This document shows, piece by piece, positions 36,221 to 50,054 of a DNA stretch of 64,000 nucleotides (position 1 is the first letter of the stretch; every line of letters begins with the position of its first letter). The notes below the pieces were generated by a model. The model worked only from the letters and a program-made list of their open reading frames with translations. It searched no databases and was not told where the DNA came from. Source of the DNA: Karalla daura (Eukaryota; Chordata; Actinopteri; Chaetodontiformes; Leiognathidae); the NCBI GenBank assembly GCA_029224185.1, contig CM055205.1:2113761-2177760 (forward strand), read 5' to 3'. Both the position numbers and the translations under genes were made by a program.

Positions 36221-38539
36221 CTGTGCAAAAATTATCAGGCATTAATGTAAGAACGAAAAAAAACCAAAGTGTATGGAGTCCTCACTAATGCTGATCTTGT
36301 ATTACCACAATGGCATCCCTATGCAATTTAGAATTTCTCCTAAATGACTTCGGCAATTGCGTGAACTTATCCTCCAAGGAACAAAAAACGCATACGACTG
36401 CCTGACAAAACAGGTCACAATCGCATAAATAACTTCAATACTTGCCTCTGTAGCGCTCTGGAGCAGTTATTGTGACTTCAAATGGATCTGGATCTGGGGT
36501 ACAACGGTTTACTTACATGTGAGACACTTACTGTGCTTTTCACATGAAGTCGCACCAAGTTCACATTCACGTCCTCATTCACATGAAGTAGCACGTTTGG
36601 GAACCTGAATGGCCTGGGCATGGGTGGGCCTACCCCTCCCCTGCCCTGCCCTGGCTGGGGGAGAGGCCTGCCTCCAGCTTTGAGGACAGGCTTTTTTTTA
36701 ACAGATAAAATAACTTATTATACCGTAACACACACACAAAGAGTATTGATACCGTACCAGTTCAGATGTGAAAGGGACACGTCGCTACCTCTGTGCTGAA
36801 AACATCAACAACTTTGCGTTTTGAGAGCAGAGGCAGGAAAGTGTCGTTTTTGAAATGATTCATGGAAGTATGTTGATAATGTAAAATGTTGCGAAACGCC
36901 CATGGACTTTTCCCAAGTACTATGTTATTACTCTGTCCCCTTCTGTATAATTCAGCGTTTTCGATCTGTATTTTAATCTCCAAAGAGAATGGCAGGAGCA
37001 GCAACAACAAGACCACTATCCAGGTGTCTTGATAGTGGTTATTCGACAACGCATTCCATTATTACTAAAATCCCTTACTTCATATATTCTTGGGGGAAAA
37101 ATACACACACACAAACAAGGGATTAAGCTCTTAGAGTCTGTGCCGGGCATTTCTATTATTTGTGCTTCTACTTTCTAGAAAAGAAAACCATCCGATATCT
37201 ACAACCCGGTTCCAAGGGAAAACAATTCTTTTTGACAAAAAAAACTAAATACATGAACGCCCCGGGGAGAAAATTATAATCTCAATTAAAAACTCTGTCC
37301 ACTTGGACAATGCAGCCTAACAACCAGCACGAAACCACAAATGTGAAAATTCAAGTTGCCTCTAAATAGTTCCTATTACGATATGTGCAGTCACAAGCAC
37401 AGGCAGACCTGCAGGCGATCCCTTTGTAGTTATTCCCAAACCACAATACAGAATTTGAGATGCTTACAGTTTTATATTTATGTGGCAAATTACCCACAGT
37501 ATTGCACGCATCGCTATATTGTTCTTCTCCAGACACCGTATAAATATACAAGAGATTTTGTTCTACTGCATACTTAGATTGAAGCTCGCTTGGGAATTAA
37601 CACAATTCGTGTATTGATGACATTTACGATGTTGATGAGGTTTATAACAGGTAGCTAGCTGTTCTACATACACCACATCCCGCACACACACACACCTCTC
37701 CACCTGTCTCCTCTCCCACTCTTCATCATACAGGCCGCAGTTGATTTAAAGCAGTGTGATGACTTGGTTGAGACTGGTTAGTCCGGGGACAGATGTTATC
37801 CAATCTGAGCAGCCTCCAGGCCATACATACATGCGCTCGACTGACATCCCGTACGGGTTAACATGCGTCTCCCAGTTCTTATGTCTCAACATGTTCCACG
37901 CGCAGCTACATGCGAAACCACACACAAATCTGTGCCTGCAGTTTCTGCCTGCTATTCCTCAAGTTTAACGAACGGAGGGGGGGAATGGGAAATGTCAGCT
38001 CTGGGGCAGAATAGCAAAGCCACAATGTAGCTCTGGCTCACTTCAATCAGTAACATTGCAGGACTGACACATTTGTTGCAGATAAAAGCAGGTTAGTGCG
38101 AGCAACAATTTAGCGAGCTAGTGTGAATGAATTTTCCCTTGATTTCTCGATGATTTGTTGCGGGCTAGAGAGGAGAGGGGTCACGGAAATGGCAGAGATA
38201 AATATTGGTACTTACACATCGGCTGGAGAGGCAAGGAGAACTTGGACAGACAGAGAGAGAGCACGGAGCTATCCGACCGTTGCTTTCCAGTAGCACTGCG
38301 TGTTGCGTGTGTTTATTACTCGGTCTGTGAGCCCGGCGTGCTGCTCTGGGGCTCTACAGCCGTGTAGTCTAATAGTGTGTTGGGCTACTGCTGGGCATTT
38401 CTCTAGCTTTGGCCTGGATGGAGCTCAGATGGTTCAACGTTTTCCTTTGATCAGTCTCACTGTCTCCTCGTGCATCCTGTCCGCTCCTCTCGTGCACGCC
38501 ATAATAACAATAGAAGGGAGACGTCGTGCGTGTCACTGT

Positions 38540-38660
38540 CTCGACATGTTGCAGCCAATAGGCGCACGGCTCTCACAGGGGCTGCCTCTCTCAGCCAATC
38601 AGATGAGGGCTCTCGCCGCAGAGCCGCGAGCCAGACTCTGTCTGGTTCGTCAAGATTGAC
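38540..38660 (-). promoter_or_regulatory. smad4: Candidate smad4 promoter with two CCAAT boxes
   Basis: CCAAT at 38555-38559 and 38595-38599 (ATTGG in the smad4 direction), 40 bp apart in a GC-rich segment with no repeats. Position upstream of the candidate 5' UTR exon is the only link to smad4. Confidence 0.35.
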
Positions 38661-39043
38661 AGGTCCGCGAGACTGTTTTTTTAAGGTGGCGCCGCTGAGA
38701 TTAGTGCAACCCCTCCCCCTTAACCCGCCCTCCACCCCATCTCACATACACACACACAGACACACACACACACACACAGACGCTCTTAACTCTTGAATGG
38801 TCGGAGTAAACTGATGCACTGTTTACCCACTGCCTCTCAACTTCCTCCAAATCTCTTCCTGACCGCAAACAACTCATTTTTTTTTATCGAGAATAAAATA
38901 ATAATTTATTTATTTTACCTTTTGATAATTAGGAAAATGGTAAAAAAGTACCGTAACCATAGGATAGGTCACCAATCAGTTCATTTGCGAACCAGACTTA
39001 ACATTACTCTCCTCTAGCGCTACCCTTTGGAGTTAGTTAAATC

Positions 39044-39166
<123 letters not shown>

Positions 39167-40049
39167 CTGATCAATGGATATTCAATGTATCTTGTTTTCA
39201 TCAGTAAATTGAACACAACAGTAATGAGGCTTACACCATACATTCCTGAAGACAACTGAAAATCTCGATCATTTTATCAGGCAAGACACACATTGCAAAG
39301 AAAACACACATGTAACAAGAAAACACATTTAAACCATCTAATAAATCACTTTGGTGTAGACACAGGATTTTCTCACTAGTTGTTCAAGAAAAACTACAAC
39401 TATAAGTCCAGCGTGTCATTGATGGAGATCCATAAAAACAAATAAGTGAATAAATGATCGTCCACTGAGTATTAGCCTAGTAAAAGAAAATATTATATAT
39501 TATATTGTATTATATTTGAACATACAACTAAGATCACAGCTTAGTGGTAAAATATTTTTAGACAGTTTCTTCACTTGATGAATCAAGGGCAGAACTAATT
39601 TATGATCAACCTTGCATCACATTGCTATCAAAACTGAATCTCAATGGTCATATACACATATGAAATTAGATTTATTCCACTGTAGGACAGTGGTTTCCTT
39701 CCAGCAGTGATTTCTCTGGGTCTGCTATCTGCATTTCTCTGCATACAATTAAGTATAACTGAGGGACACTGCACTTTTTTAATGGTCATTTTTGTGACAC
39801 AATATGTTTTTTATTTTTATCCAATCCTTGTCCATGCATCATTAGACAAATACACCTCAGCATAGGCAGGCTCATGAAATCACAAGACGAAAAAGAAAAA
39901 AAACTAACTGAAAAAAACAAATGCAAAGTACCTTTTTGATAGTTACATGTGTGGGATATCAGTGTATGATCTGATGATATTGTTAAGCTGATTCTGTCTT
40001 TGCTTAGGATAACACAGCTGCCTCAGTTAAACAGATAGCGGCAAAGATT
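39167..40049. other. Intergenic, smad4-snapin side
   Basis: AT-rich sequence with no recognised gene or element. A minus-sense AATAAA at 40050-40055 just to its right is the likely snapin poly(A) signal. Confidence 0.55.
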
Positions 40050-40193
40050 TTTATTAGGATACCACGTTAAACAAAGCAGTGCATGACATTTGCATATTAG
40101 ACAAATACCAACTAAATGTGTAAGGAAGGATGGTTCTTCGGTTACAATCTCCTGTATTGGTCACGTCTGTTCACAGTGTTTGCTGAAAGTTGC

Positions 40194-41821
40194 TCAAGGT
40201 TTACTGGGGGATCGGGAGTTGAAGACTACTGCAGCCTCTAGCATGGTTTTTCTGCGTGCTGTCTCTTTGGCCACATTGTGGTTGAGTCGCCTCAGACGCT
40301 CCTGCGGAAAGAGTATTAAGGTTACAACGCTGTTTGATGGTGGAGGAGTAGCTACCTGAATAAAAGTACAAATACCTGGAGAAAATTACATTAGGGTGAA
40401 TGTACAACATTTCTTTTCATTTCTGGAAGCCTCCAGTTCTAATGTGGGGATTCCTCCGATGTTTACATAATTTCCCTGTTGATGGGAAAATAATGGCATA
40501 TTCTATTTTATTGCAGAGAAACTGTAAATAGTACAGGGTCAGCATAGAGATGGAGTGGTGAAAAAAATATGTTTTCTGCAAACTGTAATATAAAAGTCAA
40601 AGGTGTGAACTATTCGTTCTACTTGGGTACAGATATGGTAAAAATGTGTTTCAGTACGGCAACGAAAGGCCCCGTGTTTCCATCACTTGTTTGTTGGTAT
40701 ACTGGTTTGATCAACAAACTATGCTCTATAATCTTTTTTCCTTCAAAATCATCGGTCTATCAGCTGCCTGTTCCTGCTGCTAGAAATCCGGGTTCTAAGA
40801 GCAAGGTTTGCAGGCAGACAAAGCGGTTAATTGTCTTGGTTCTTGCCACTACAAATATACTGATGAGTAGGGGTGCCACACCAACCTGAGCATTCTGCAG
40901 TATGTTGTTCACCAGCACTACTCTCCGCCTTGCATTCAGCAGCTTCTTTACGTAAGGGTCCAGGTCTAGAGCCACCTTCTGATGTTCATTTATCCTGCAT
41001 AACTCTGCAAAGATTGTACACCACGAGACGAGCAAAATCAGACATTGTATTGGCACACATAACATAAGAAAATGAAACACTGCGCAAGGTGTCATACAGT
41101 TAACAATTACCTGTAGCCAGATTGTCTATATGTTCTCGTAACTCTACTTGGCTTTCTCTGCAATGAAATTAAAAGAATAACATAATCAATTAGTAAAACA
41201 TTCAATATGCGATCGTGTTTTAAAGTAGTGCGATATGAAATGCAGTAGTTAAAAGATTTTGACCAATCAGTGGCCGAGAGTCTGGTGGCGTCAGACTTTA
41301 GTAGCTCTTCAGCAGCTCAGAAACCCAGAGCAGGTAAAAATAAACAGGGGCTACTATTTAGGCCGGTAAGACTCAACCGATTGACATGGAGAGCATGATA
41401 GCACATGATAACACACTATTCGCCGCAGTTCAGGTAGTCTTTGGCACATTTTGACATCGCGGTAACGATGAATTTGCGATAAATTGAGCGGCCCATTCGT
41501 AACTTTTGTGCTTTCACTTTCCTCCGACTGACCCTCGACGCACTCAGTTTGAAAACAAAGCGCACTTTGTGACAGCAAACAACAGCAGCGCAGCCAATGA
41601 TCCCTGAAGTCACGGGACCAATCGGAGACATTGTGTGGGGTGGAGATGTAAACAGAATTCACTGATAGCGTGGACGCGAGGTCGGGCAGCTGTCGGCTGT
41701 ACCTGACTGAGTGGACGTGCACGTCGAGCTGCTGGATCGCTGGTTTCAGGAGGTCGAGCAGTCCCTCGGCCACAGCATCTTTACCGGAGCAGCTCTCGCC
41801 CAGGGTCGCCGCCGCAGCCAT
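40194..41821 (-). CDS. snapin: SNAP-associated protein (snapin, BLOC-1 subunit 7)
   Basis: Four exons (minus order): 41821-41703, 41157-41111, 41004-40886, 40301-40194. Phases close for 130 residues, against 136 in human. The divergent Ala-rich N-terminus is followed by the conserved core: AEGLLDLLKPAIQQLDVHVH, then RESQVEL, ATELCRINEHQKVALDLDPY and VKKLLNARRRVVLVNNILQN. The C-terminus reads AQERLRRLNHNVAKETARRK, then TMLEAAVVF. It is largely helical and coiled-coil. Snapin is a subunit of BLOC-1 and BORC, binds SNAP-25, and acts in synaptic vesicle priming and endolysosomal transport. The C-terminal variant ends SRSPSKP. It is divergently arranged with chtop. Confidence 0.96.
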
Positions 41822-42184
41822 TTCACACCCCGCACGCTACGTACGCCCAGCCAGCCGGGGCGGTGACGTCATGACGTCGCGGTGACGACACAACCAGAAG
41901 AGCCACTCCATTTTGTGTGTGTTAGGAAAGCGAGCTGCCCCATTTCACACAGATCACCGTCCAGTCCCGACCCGGCCACGCTCAAACTGCCTACTGCCCA
42001 CTCTGCTTTCATTCTTTTTTTTTTTTACTTTTTTATTTTTTACTCGAAAGCTACCCTTTCATAGCTGGTATTTAATAGCAGGGCACTCGACACGGCCGCA
42101 GCACCGTGCTAGTTCTGGCTAGCTAGCTACCACAGCTAACTGCAGCTGCTTCTGAGGCTCCAGACAACCGACCTACGATCACTG
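41822..42184. promoter_or_regulatory. Bidirectional promoter between snapin and chtop
   Basis: The snapin start codon is at 41821 (-). A CACTGTAAGT donor at about 42181 probably ends the non-coding first exon of chtop (+). The gap is about 360 bp or less and includes a CpG-rich segment with TGACGTCATGACGTC repeats (CRE-like) at about 41863-41885. Shared use of this stretch is inferred from the layout. Confidence 0.55.
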
Positions 42185-42983
42185 TAAGTAAAGCCTGCCC
42201 CAAAACACTATTGTAATCGAACATATAGGAGTTAGCGAGGTAAAATGAGTGTGTCCGGACAGCTAACTCCTGGTTAGGACACGGCGTGATCCAGTAAAGA
42301 TGTGACCATAGGGATCTAGACACTTGGAGCACCCTCAAGATTGATTGGTTTTAGCCGTGCGGTCTTGCTACTCCAGACCAGGCCTCCCTGGCTCATACAA
42401 ATGGCGTAACCCCCCCCCCCCTGGAGATTATGGCTCAATAAGTTATCGATATGACTCCGTGTGATAAACCACAGAACGACCTCGAAAACGAGCCAGTGAG
42501 AAGACATCTGCAATCTGTGTTTGTAAGAGGTTTTGTTGGCGGAGTACCCTCGAGCCATAGGGACCATTCACTCCCAAAACGGAGCTATGCGGTGCAGTTA
42601 TCGCCCAGATCCAAATGTCTCCCTGTGTGGTCATTTTAGCATTTTAGGTCATGTAGCAATGATAACGATAAAATTGATCTCACTTATAGAGCACTCGAGT
42701 GCTATTGGACTGAGTGGCCAGAGAATCGGAGCTCTCAGGCGATATTGGCAAGCTGTTGGATGCACAGCTCTGTGAGTTTCACTGAAACTCCGTCCCCTTG
42801 GTGGTTGGAGTGTCTGTTTTGTATGGTTGCCGACATCACAGAAACTGGCCTCCGATTCTCGTTTTTAGTATATTCATAAATGTGACGCTCACTTGATGCT
42901 GTCACCGGGGTTGTCACCGCCGTTTTAACGATGTCTCTCTCTCCATCTGTTTCCAGGAGCCTGCAAGCAACCCGCCTGCCAAA

Positions 42984-45922
42984 ATGAGTGCAGCCTCCTC
43001 CCAAAAAGTTATTCTGAAAAGCACCACCAAAGTGTCCCTAAACGAGCGGTGAGGCGCCACCTACCCTGTCCGCAGTTAGACACCAGAGGCCAGGGTCAGC
43101 CGTGGCTTGTCGCGGTTCTAGAAGGCTACTGTTGGGGCACCCGGGACCCGGATGCGGTTGTCGCCATCCCGATTGTGTGCGCTCTGTAATGGTCCCGTCG
43201 GCATCTCTTGAGGCGCCAGCACTGTTAAGATGTGGCTGTAAAGCAGAGGGGACTTCCCTGAGCCCGAGAAACGTCGCCTCTGGGTGTGCGCGCGCGCGCG
43301 CACACGCTTAAAGAGAATGCGGTCGATCTTGGGACCGCCTTCAGTATGCCTATGCCGGACCAGACCGGTATCTGAATGCCCTGGCACACCCGCCCGGTCG
43401 CACACACTCCGGCATATGCGCCTTTTTAAAGAGGAAAGAGGATGGATTAAGCTAAGCCAAGGAGGTGGCTGATGTCGTTATGCTCTGCCTTTCACACCGC
43501 TCTCTCTCGAACCAAAGGAAGTGAAGCACATGCTCCTTTTCTGTTCTTTGATTCTCTCACTCCTCTGTGCTCCGTCTGTCTAAGAGCGATACCCAGCCCT
43601 AGCTTGGACGTGACAAAGAGCACGCCGCGCACCCCCCCCCCCCCCCGCCCCCGGCTCTGAACCCCATGGTGCTATCACCATAAGTCACGGTCCATGCTGT
43701 AAGTGGCTGGGTAGCCAAGCACTCCTCACGTCCAGGGCCTCCGCTGCAGCGCGAGGACAGCCCAGCCGGGCAGCTGGAGGCCTGTAAGTGGCACATTGTG
43801 CTCTCCTGTGTCCTCTATCCTTCACTCCATCTTTGCTCTTCATTCCTGTTCTTTCTTTCTTTAATCGCCTCCTTGTGCTTTATTCCACAAACATGCCAAA
43901 TCTGCCTTTAAGTCACCCCGCAGGTTTGTCATTTGATGAGAGAGAAAGTGAGTGCCCGCAAGTGGAACATAAGTCTTACCTGGCAAAAGAGCCAGCACAG
44001 TGTCTGTGGCCACATCCATGATATGAGAAATGAGTTGATGTGGAACCCTGCTTCCTCCTCTTCCTCCTCTGTACATCCCCTGTCCCCTTCTTTACTTCCT
44101 CCTTCTTTTTCCCTCCCACCTCTAAAGCTTCACTAACATGCTGAAGAACAAGCAGCCCACCGCAGTAAGTGTTCGGGCCACCATGCAACAGCAGCATTTG
44201 GCCAGTGCCCGGAATCGCCGGCTGGCCCAGCAGATGGAGAACCGGCCCTCAGTGCAGGCTGCCCTGAACCACAAGCAGGTGAGTCCATCGACGAGCCGTG
44301 GGTCCCTGGCTCCTTTTCTGTGCAGTGCTATGCAGAACAGTGTATTTGGTAAGTGTAGACGGGTGATCGAGCCATCGACTCGGTAGATCGATACAACACG
44401 GACACCCTACGATCTGTGTCTCAGACTCGGTCTCGACAAGTGCTTGAGATGCGTCGACCCCGGCGTCAGGTCTGTCATGTCGTAATTGCGTCTGTGAATG
44501 ACAACTTGTGTCAGAGCCTGAAGCAGCGCCTGGGGAAGAGCAACATCCAGGCGAGACTGGGCCGGCCCGTAGGAGCACTGATGCGCGGCGGAGCCGTTGG
44601 AGGAAGAGGAGGAATGCGGGGGATGGTGAGGGGAAGCCTCAGAGGACGAATCAGAGGCGGCGCAATGAGGGGAGCCCTGTCACTCAGAGGTGTGTATCCA
44701 CAGATGTACACGGTGGTGGGGCAGAGTGGCCTTTCTTCGGAGGTGGAAATATCTGTTCGGGTGCCCCTTTCTGTTTCAGTTAATAGCTGTGTCAGCAAAG
44801 GATCGCAGCCTTTGATAAGGTCTGAAGTGAGAGATGGCACGTTTCTCGTCGTGTTTCTGCAAAGTGAAGCGTCGATTAACGAGCCGTGTATCAGTGTTTG
44901 GTGATGCAGTGTTTGTTATGACCCACTAAACCTGTTGAATTGTTCCCAGTGGTTGTTTCAGGAGTAAAACACTTGCACAACATTCATTGGTGCCGTTTCA
45001 ATGTGTCTTTTCTAAGAGAGGCATGTCTACATAAATCATTCTCGTTGATAAGATGACGAGTCATTGCCTTTTTAGTGTGCTGCTCCCAATTGAGCACCTG
45101 TCAAAAAAAAGACTTGGACATGTTAGTTTACACATCTGGTCGATAACAAAATAAGTTTCTTGCAGTCTGCATTGATCTCATGGTACATGCACACTTCACA
45201 AAGATTGTCTGAACTGCAGTAAATGGTGTTATGCACCGTGCTTTCCTGCTCTGCATATTTGGCCAATCAGAGGAGCCCTACTCCACCCGACTATAAAGTT
45301 TACCTGCTTTCTGATCAACTGAGTGTGTCTAAACTCCCGGCCACTTGATTGGTCAGTCGGCCAATTGTGATAACCAGCTTTAATGCAGGTTTCCTTGCTA
45401 TGGTGCAGTCCCACCGAGCATTTGCTTCCGGCCTTCCCTCGTTCATCCACGTCTGTCGCGTTGCACAGGGAAGCGAGTAGCCACGGGCGTCCCCATGCGA
45501 GGCCGTGGTCCGGCCGGGCGTCTGGCCATGCGTAGAGGAGGCCGCCACCGCGGGGGTGTGCCCGGCAGAGGAGGAGCCCTGTCCCGAGGGGCGCTGCGGG
45601 GCGGCATGGTCAGAGGTGAGCCGCGACCGGATTCCTTCTACGTGATCAAAGCACGCGGGAACGAAGCGCGTTGCTCCGAGCCCGGGCTCTCCGGTCACAG
45701 TGTGTGTTCTGTTGGACAGGCCGCGGTGGACTGCGCGGGCGCGGAGGCTTCGCCGGGCGAGGCGGGCGGGGCCGCGGGCGGGGGCGAGGTGTCGGCCGGC
45801 CGGCCGTGACCCGCGAACAGCTCGACAACCAACTGGACGCCTACATGTCAAAGACCAAGGGTCACCTTGATGCCGAGTTGGATGCCTACATGGCCCAGGC
45901 AGACCCCGACAGCATGGAGTGA
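42984..45922 (+). CDS. chtop: Chromatin target of PRMT1 (Chtop/SRAG/FOP)
   Basis: Five coding exons: 42984-43048, 44128-44278, 44515-44689, 45469-45615, 45720-45922. Phases close for 246 residues, against 248 in human. The N-terminus has KVILKSTTKVSLNER, then FTNMLKNKQPT and SARNRRLAQQMENRPSVQAA, with SLKQRLGKSNIQARLGRPVG next. The middle is a GAR/RGG domain, the target of PRMT1 arginine methylation. The C-terminal Chtop domain reads REQLDNQLDAYMSKTKGHLD, then AELDAYMAQ. The protein is part of the TREX mRNA export complex and a methylation-dependent chromatin factor. The RGG region is locally very GC-rich. A non-coding first exon ending near 42183 is likely. The 3' UTR extends past 45922, and AATAAA near 47285 is one candidate end. 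Confidence 0.96.
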
Positions 45923-48570
45923 TACCGGAGGATTCTCAAGCAGAAGACGACGTGTAGAGTCAATGCAGAACTGTACAGCTGGACTCGCGCATATGTGGGT
46001 AGCATCTCCCGCTCCGTCGATGCGCTCAGAAATGATGTTAATGTAGATGGGGGGGGGGGGGGACTGTCCAGAATGTGTGGCTGGGGAGCAGATGGAAACC
46101 AAGGTGTCACCCTAATGTTCTTTGACCATGACTCGATTCTGCATCTACCCTCTCCTGGAAAAAGTGTAGTTCTGGAATAACTGTATGAAGGGACCTTTTT
46201 AAAATATTAACCCTGCTGTCAGTATACATTGGTTTTGTTTTGCTTTTGTTTTAAGAAAAAGTTGGAAAAGTTGGAGTTGGAAAACATTACAAAACAATCA
46301 TATCTGTTATAGCTTCCTGGTCAATGATCAAAGAGATGTCTTTAACTTGTCAATTTTTTGTTTTTTTTCCCTTTTGTGAGTTTGGTGTGTGTGTGTTCAG
46401 ACCTTTGGGAACTCGGTTATTGGTGTAAGTTGAAGACATTTGAAATACAAACCCCTCCCAAGGTATATGTTAAAGAATGTAAAAGTTTTTAAATCCAAGT
46501 CTTTTTTTTTAGTTTTTATATTTAAAAGATGTTCATTGAAAATTGTTTCTGTTCCTCCCCATCTCTCATCTGGAAGCACTCTTTAGAGTAGTGCTGCTGT
46601 TAACCTGTCCTTGAAAGCATTTGTATGACATTATCCAAAGTAAACTACATTTTAAGGAGGGTGAAAATGGTCGTTTCTTCTACTGAGTTACTTTTGGGTA
46701 AAATGCTGACCTCTGGCTGAGGAACAGTTGAAACATGGTGCATCTTGTTATAAATAACAGCAAAAGAAAAAAAAAACATAATTTGGTAGTTCCACAGTGG
46801 ACATGAAATCATGGTGGCTTCTCAGTAGTGAAAACTTTGTATTTCTTTGTGACCCACTATTATTAGTTGCACCGATTCTCCCTTCAGATAAATATCCATA
46901 GAGAGATGCTGAGATTGGAGACCTACAGGAATACTGGAGAGGAGTTGTGAATGTAGTTCAAGATGTGGCATGAATGAACACGACACTACAGAAGTATTTG
47001 CAGACACAAGAAAGATGATTTTTTTTTAATTTAAAACAACTTTTTAACAATGTGTGCTACTAGTCGTCTGCAGCAGTTTACCCATCCTAAACTGAAAACG
47101 TAACTGAAGGACAACACACTGGCCCTGCTGCTCATGCTGACTGGTAGGCAGCATTCAGGAAGCTGATAAATTCAGCAAAAATGTCAAATTACAACATTCA
47201 AGTTCCCAATACTTTTAAGTTACTGCTCCGTGGAGCTCCATACTGCTCCATAAATGCATTAGACTGCTGTGGATATTTAAGGTCAATAAATCATACAAAT
47301 ATTTTCCCTCTGAAATACCATGGAGTGGAGCTATGAAGTTACACAGAATGCAAAAGTCAAGTACTTTAAACCTGTACATTTAAACCCTAAATGTACTCAA
47401 TACCCATGTTTATCTGTGACCCATTACTGCTCCATTGTGAACTTCAGTGAGAAGCAGATTTTCACTCATACAAATCTTTGTCCCCTCTTCCCATTTTCCA
47501 TTGCTTTTCCAGTTCATTCAAATGGGAAAATTAATAGGGCACATGATATTTTGCAGCTCCGTAGAGAAACGTGCAATTGTTTCCCATTTAAATTACTGAA
47601 GTTCTTTTCTGATAAAAATGAATGGGAAAAAACATTGTTTACCTTCAAACAACAACGGGTTGCGTAGCCATACTTTGACATACAAAATTCATTTAAACTT
47701 TAAAATGAAGACAAACCATGTTCATAGGCTGGCTCAAGTTTTTCATGAGTGCCCTTAATAGACCATGTGGTTTTTGCTATTTTGCATCTTTTCAAGTGCA
47801 ACTGTCAAACCAATAGCGTGGCATTTGCGAAGAATGTATTTTCCCATGTTGCTCAAAGCCAGAACTTCCACAGTAGGCACAAGATATTTTTCAAAAATTT
47901 GACTGGCTAACAAAAGAGCCAAACAAAAGGTAAGAGCAGAGAAAAAAAACACATATTCGCCCTCACACAATTGGCTGCGTGGCCATGCTTTGCCATAGAA
48001 ACTTGTAGAGAAAGTTGTGCTCTTGTTCAAAATGTTGATAAGTCGAATAGTTTTTCATGAATTCCTTCTCAAAGACCCTCTGGTTCCATGAGCCTTCAAC
48101 TCATGTGCCCCACAACCTTGGTTGGTAACCTTGGCAATACACTCATACACACACTAAATGTTAAGCAGACATACATTCATAGAACGAAAGGAACCCAGAC
48201 AACATTCAGACTATACACTGCAGTTTAGTAATCATATTGAATATAAAATATTATGGTCAGGGTACCCAAGGCACTTTACATAACCAAGGAGGGATTGATA
48301 ATTACTGGGTCACATGGAAACAAGGAAAGACAGGAGTAATTTGCCAGTAAACACAGGTGGGCTTTGAGAGAAGATTTACATGCGTCCAGTATTATATTAA
48401 GGTGAACTTTCACACTCATATATACATTAGAGCAAAAGCCTTTTTTTTCATTTCGTATTTTTTTTCTGGTTGTCTCCGTTCTGGCTTGAACGAAAAGTTT
48501 TTCCACTTGGAAACTCTACGATCCGACCTTTCCGGAACGCAGTGTACGGCTCCGGAAGTGACGCAGGGAT
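45923..48570. other. chtop 3' UTR and intergenic sequence
   Basis: AT-rich sequence with no further exons recognised. It includes a G-run at 46051-46064 (14 Gs) and several poly-T and poly-A tracts. How much is chtop 3' UTR cannot be read from the sequence alone. Confidence 0.5.
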
Positions 48571-48573
48571 GCG

Positions 48574-48610
48574 TATAAATAGCTGCGCAGGACACTCGAC
48601 GGCCTCTCAT
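48574..48610 (+). promoter_or_regulatory. TATA box and TOP-like start of the snoRNA host gene
   Basis: TATAAATA at 48574-48581 lies about 30 bp upstream of a pyrimidine-rich CCTCTCATTC (from 48603). This fits the 5' TOP-type start used by many vertebrate snoRNA host genes. Confidence 0.6.
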
Positions 48611-49568
48611 TCACGGCTATCTCGCGCAGGAGGAGATGGAAAGTGGCGCGCGACAGGTAACTGAAATAACTCCATTGTCCCAGAGGGTACTGCTTACGAC
48701 CGAGCATATTATGACAGTAGCCTATCTCATCGAGTGTTCATGTCACCCACGGACGATAATGCCGCCACATTGTCCCCGCTTAGCATGCTAAGCTAGTCTC
48801 TAACTTTGCTACGCGAAGCCACCGCGCAGACCTGTGATCGTACAACGCTGAAGGCAATCGAGTACGATTAGTCAGGCTACAATTAAAGCTTAAAGCTCAC
48901 CCATTCTCAACTTTAAAACCAGATGGGCACCATCGTGAATTAAGCGCACACTATACTGTCGCGAGCATGCTGGTTCACGTGGTTGTGGAACATGGCGTTG
49001 CAGCAGGTCTAGGCTGTGGATGGAGCTGTTCCTCGGCAACCTGTTCCAACCCTCCCAAGCCACAGTGCAGAATGAGTGGGTCTGTCCCGTTTTGTGGACT
49101 TATCACAGCGCAGCCGTGGCTAGAGAACACCAGGTTTTGCTTTCACCTAAGCACTCGGCCGTTGCTGAATGGTGACAATGAGGCCTGGCACAGCTACAAA
49201 GCGTTCAGAAACGCCTTCGAAGGTCTCGTTTGCTGTTGCGACAGTTTAATACCGGCCATTTCATCTTGTTCTTCTTTTGTAGGAGATGACTGTATCGTGG
49301 GGTGAATTGGAGGGAGTTGGCCATGCCAGTGCTGTTGTACCTCTCAGGCATGAGGTTGGTATCTGCACGTGTGATACTGGGTTGAATGGAATTGTTGACC
49401 ATGTTACGAAAAGTTCTCAGATGTAGTAATTTATCTGAGTTGTGTGTGTTTTAGACAAATTAAAATACTGCATATGGATTAGAATTGACCTATGAACCAT
49501 GATAACGTAAAAGACCATAGACAAGAGGCTAAGCTAGATTCTGTGTAGAACTGTATACTATTCTTTTG

Positions 49569-49692
49569 GCACAGTATGAGCTCTGGACCTGTCAGGTGGG
49601 CCATACAGTTCATACAGTGCATAGAGTAATTCATTCTCTTGCAACCCACTGCTGCGGACTGGCAGCAGTGTTACTTATGAGAACTTACACTA
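49569..49692 (+). ncRNA. H/ACA snoRNA, host intron 2
   Basis: Hairpin 1 is closed by GCAC/GTGC. Box H AGAGTA is at 49623-49628. Hairpin 2 is closed by TTCTC/GAGAA with a strong inner stem CACTGCTGC/GCAGCAGTG and internal loops. Box ACA is at 49687-49689, exactly three bases before the predicted 3' end. Length is 124 nt. Target pseudouridine was not worked out. Confidence 0.8.
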
Positions 49693-49829
49693 TCAGATGT
49701 GATAAGTTGAATCGGCTTATTGAGTAGTAGCACCCTAAGACAGTTTCATGTCTTGTGCAGATACTGGAGGAGACCTGAGGCACGCTTGGGTAAGTGTTCT
49801 GTTTGAAAGCCATTGCTATGCTTGAACAT

Positions 49830-49905
49830 TTTAAAGATGTCATGATGATAAGCTTAATATGTTCAACTGCTCTGAAGTGTGATTGACAGCTTCCTATCTG
49901 AACCA
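49830..49905 (+). ncRNA. Possible C/D snoRNA, host intron 3
   Basis: C box ATGATGA at 49842-49848, D' CTGA at 49872-49875, a C'-like GTGATTGA and D box CTGA at 49898-49901, in a short intron of the host. No terminal stem is evident, so this is weaker than the H/ACA calls. Confidence 0.4.
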
Positions 49906-50054
49906 CAAATTGCGCAGAGGTAAACGAGCAGATGGTTGTGTGCAAGCTTTCTCATTGTCACTTTATCTCCTGCAGGTTTGGTAACCAGACTTCAGCTCAG
50001 GGCCCTACCAAAATGAAGTAAGTGGATATATAGGGACACAAACACACCACTATG

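Noticed and set aside
49014..49132. Possible H/ACA RNA in host intron 1
   Set aside because: Hairpin 1 (CTGTGG/CCACAG) and an ACA near the end can be drawn, but the hinge lacks a proper ANANNA box and hairpin 2 is poor.
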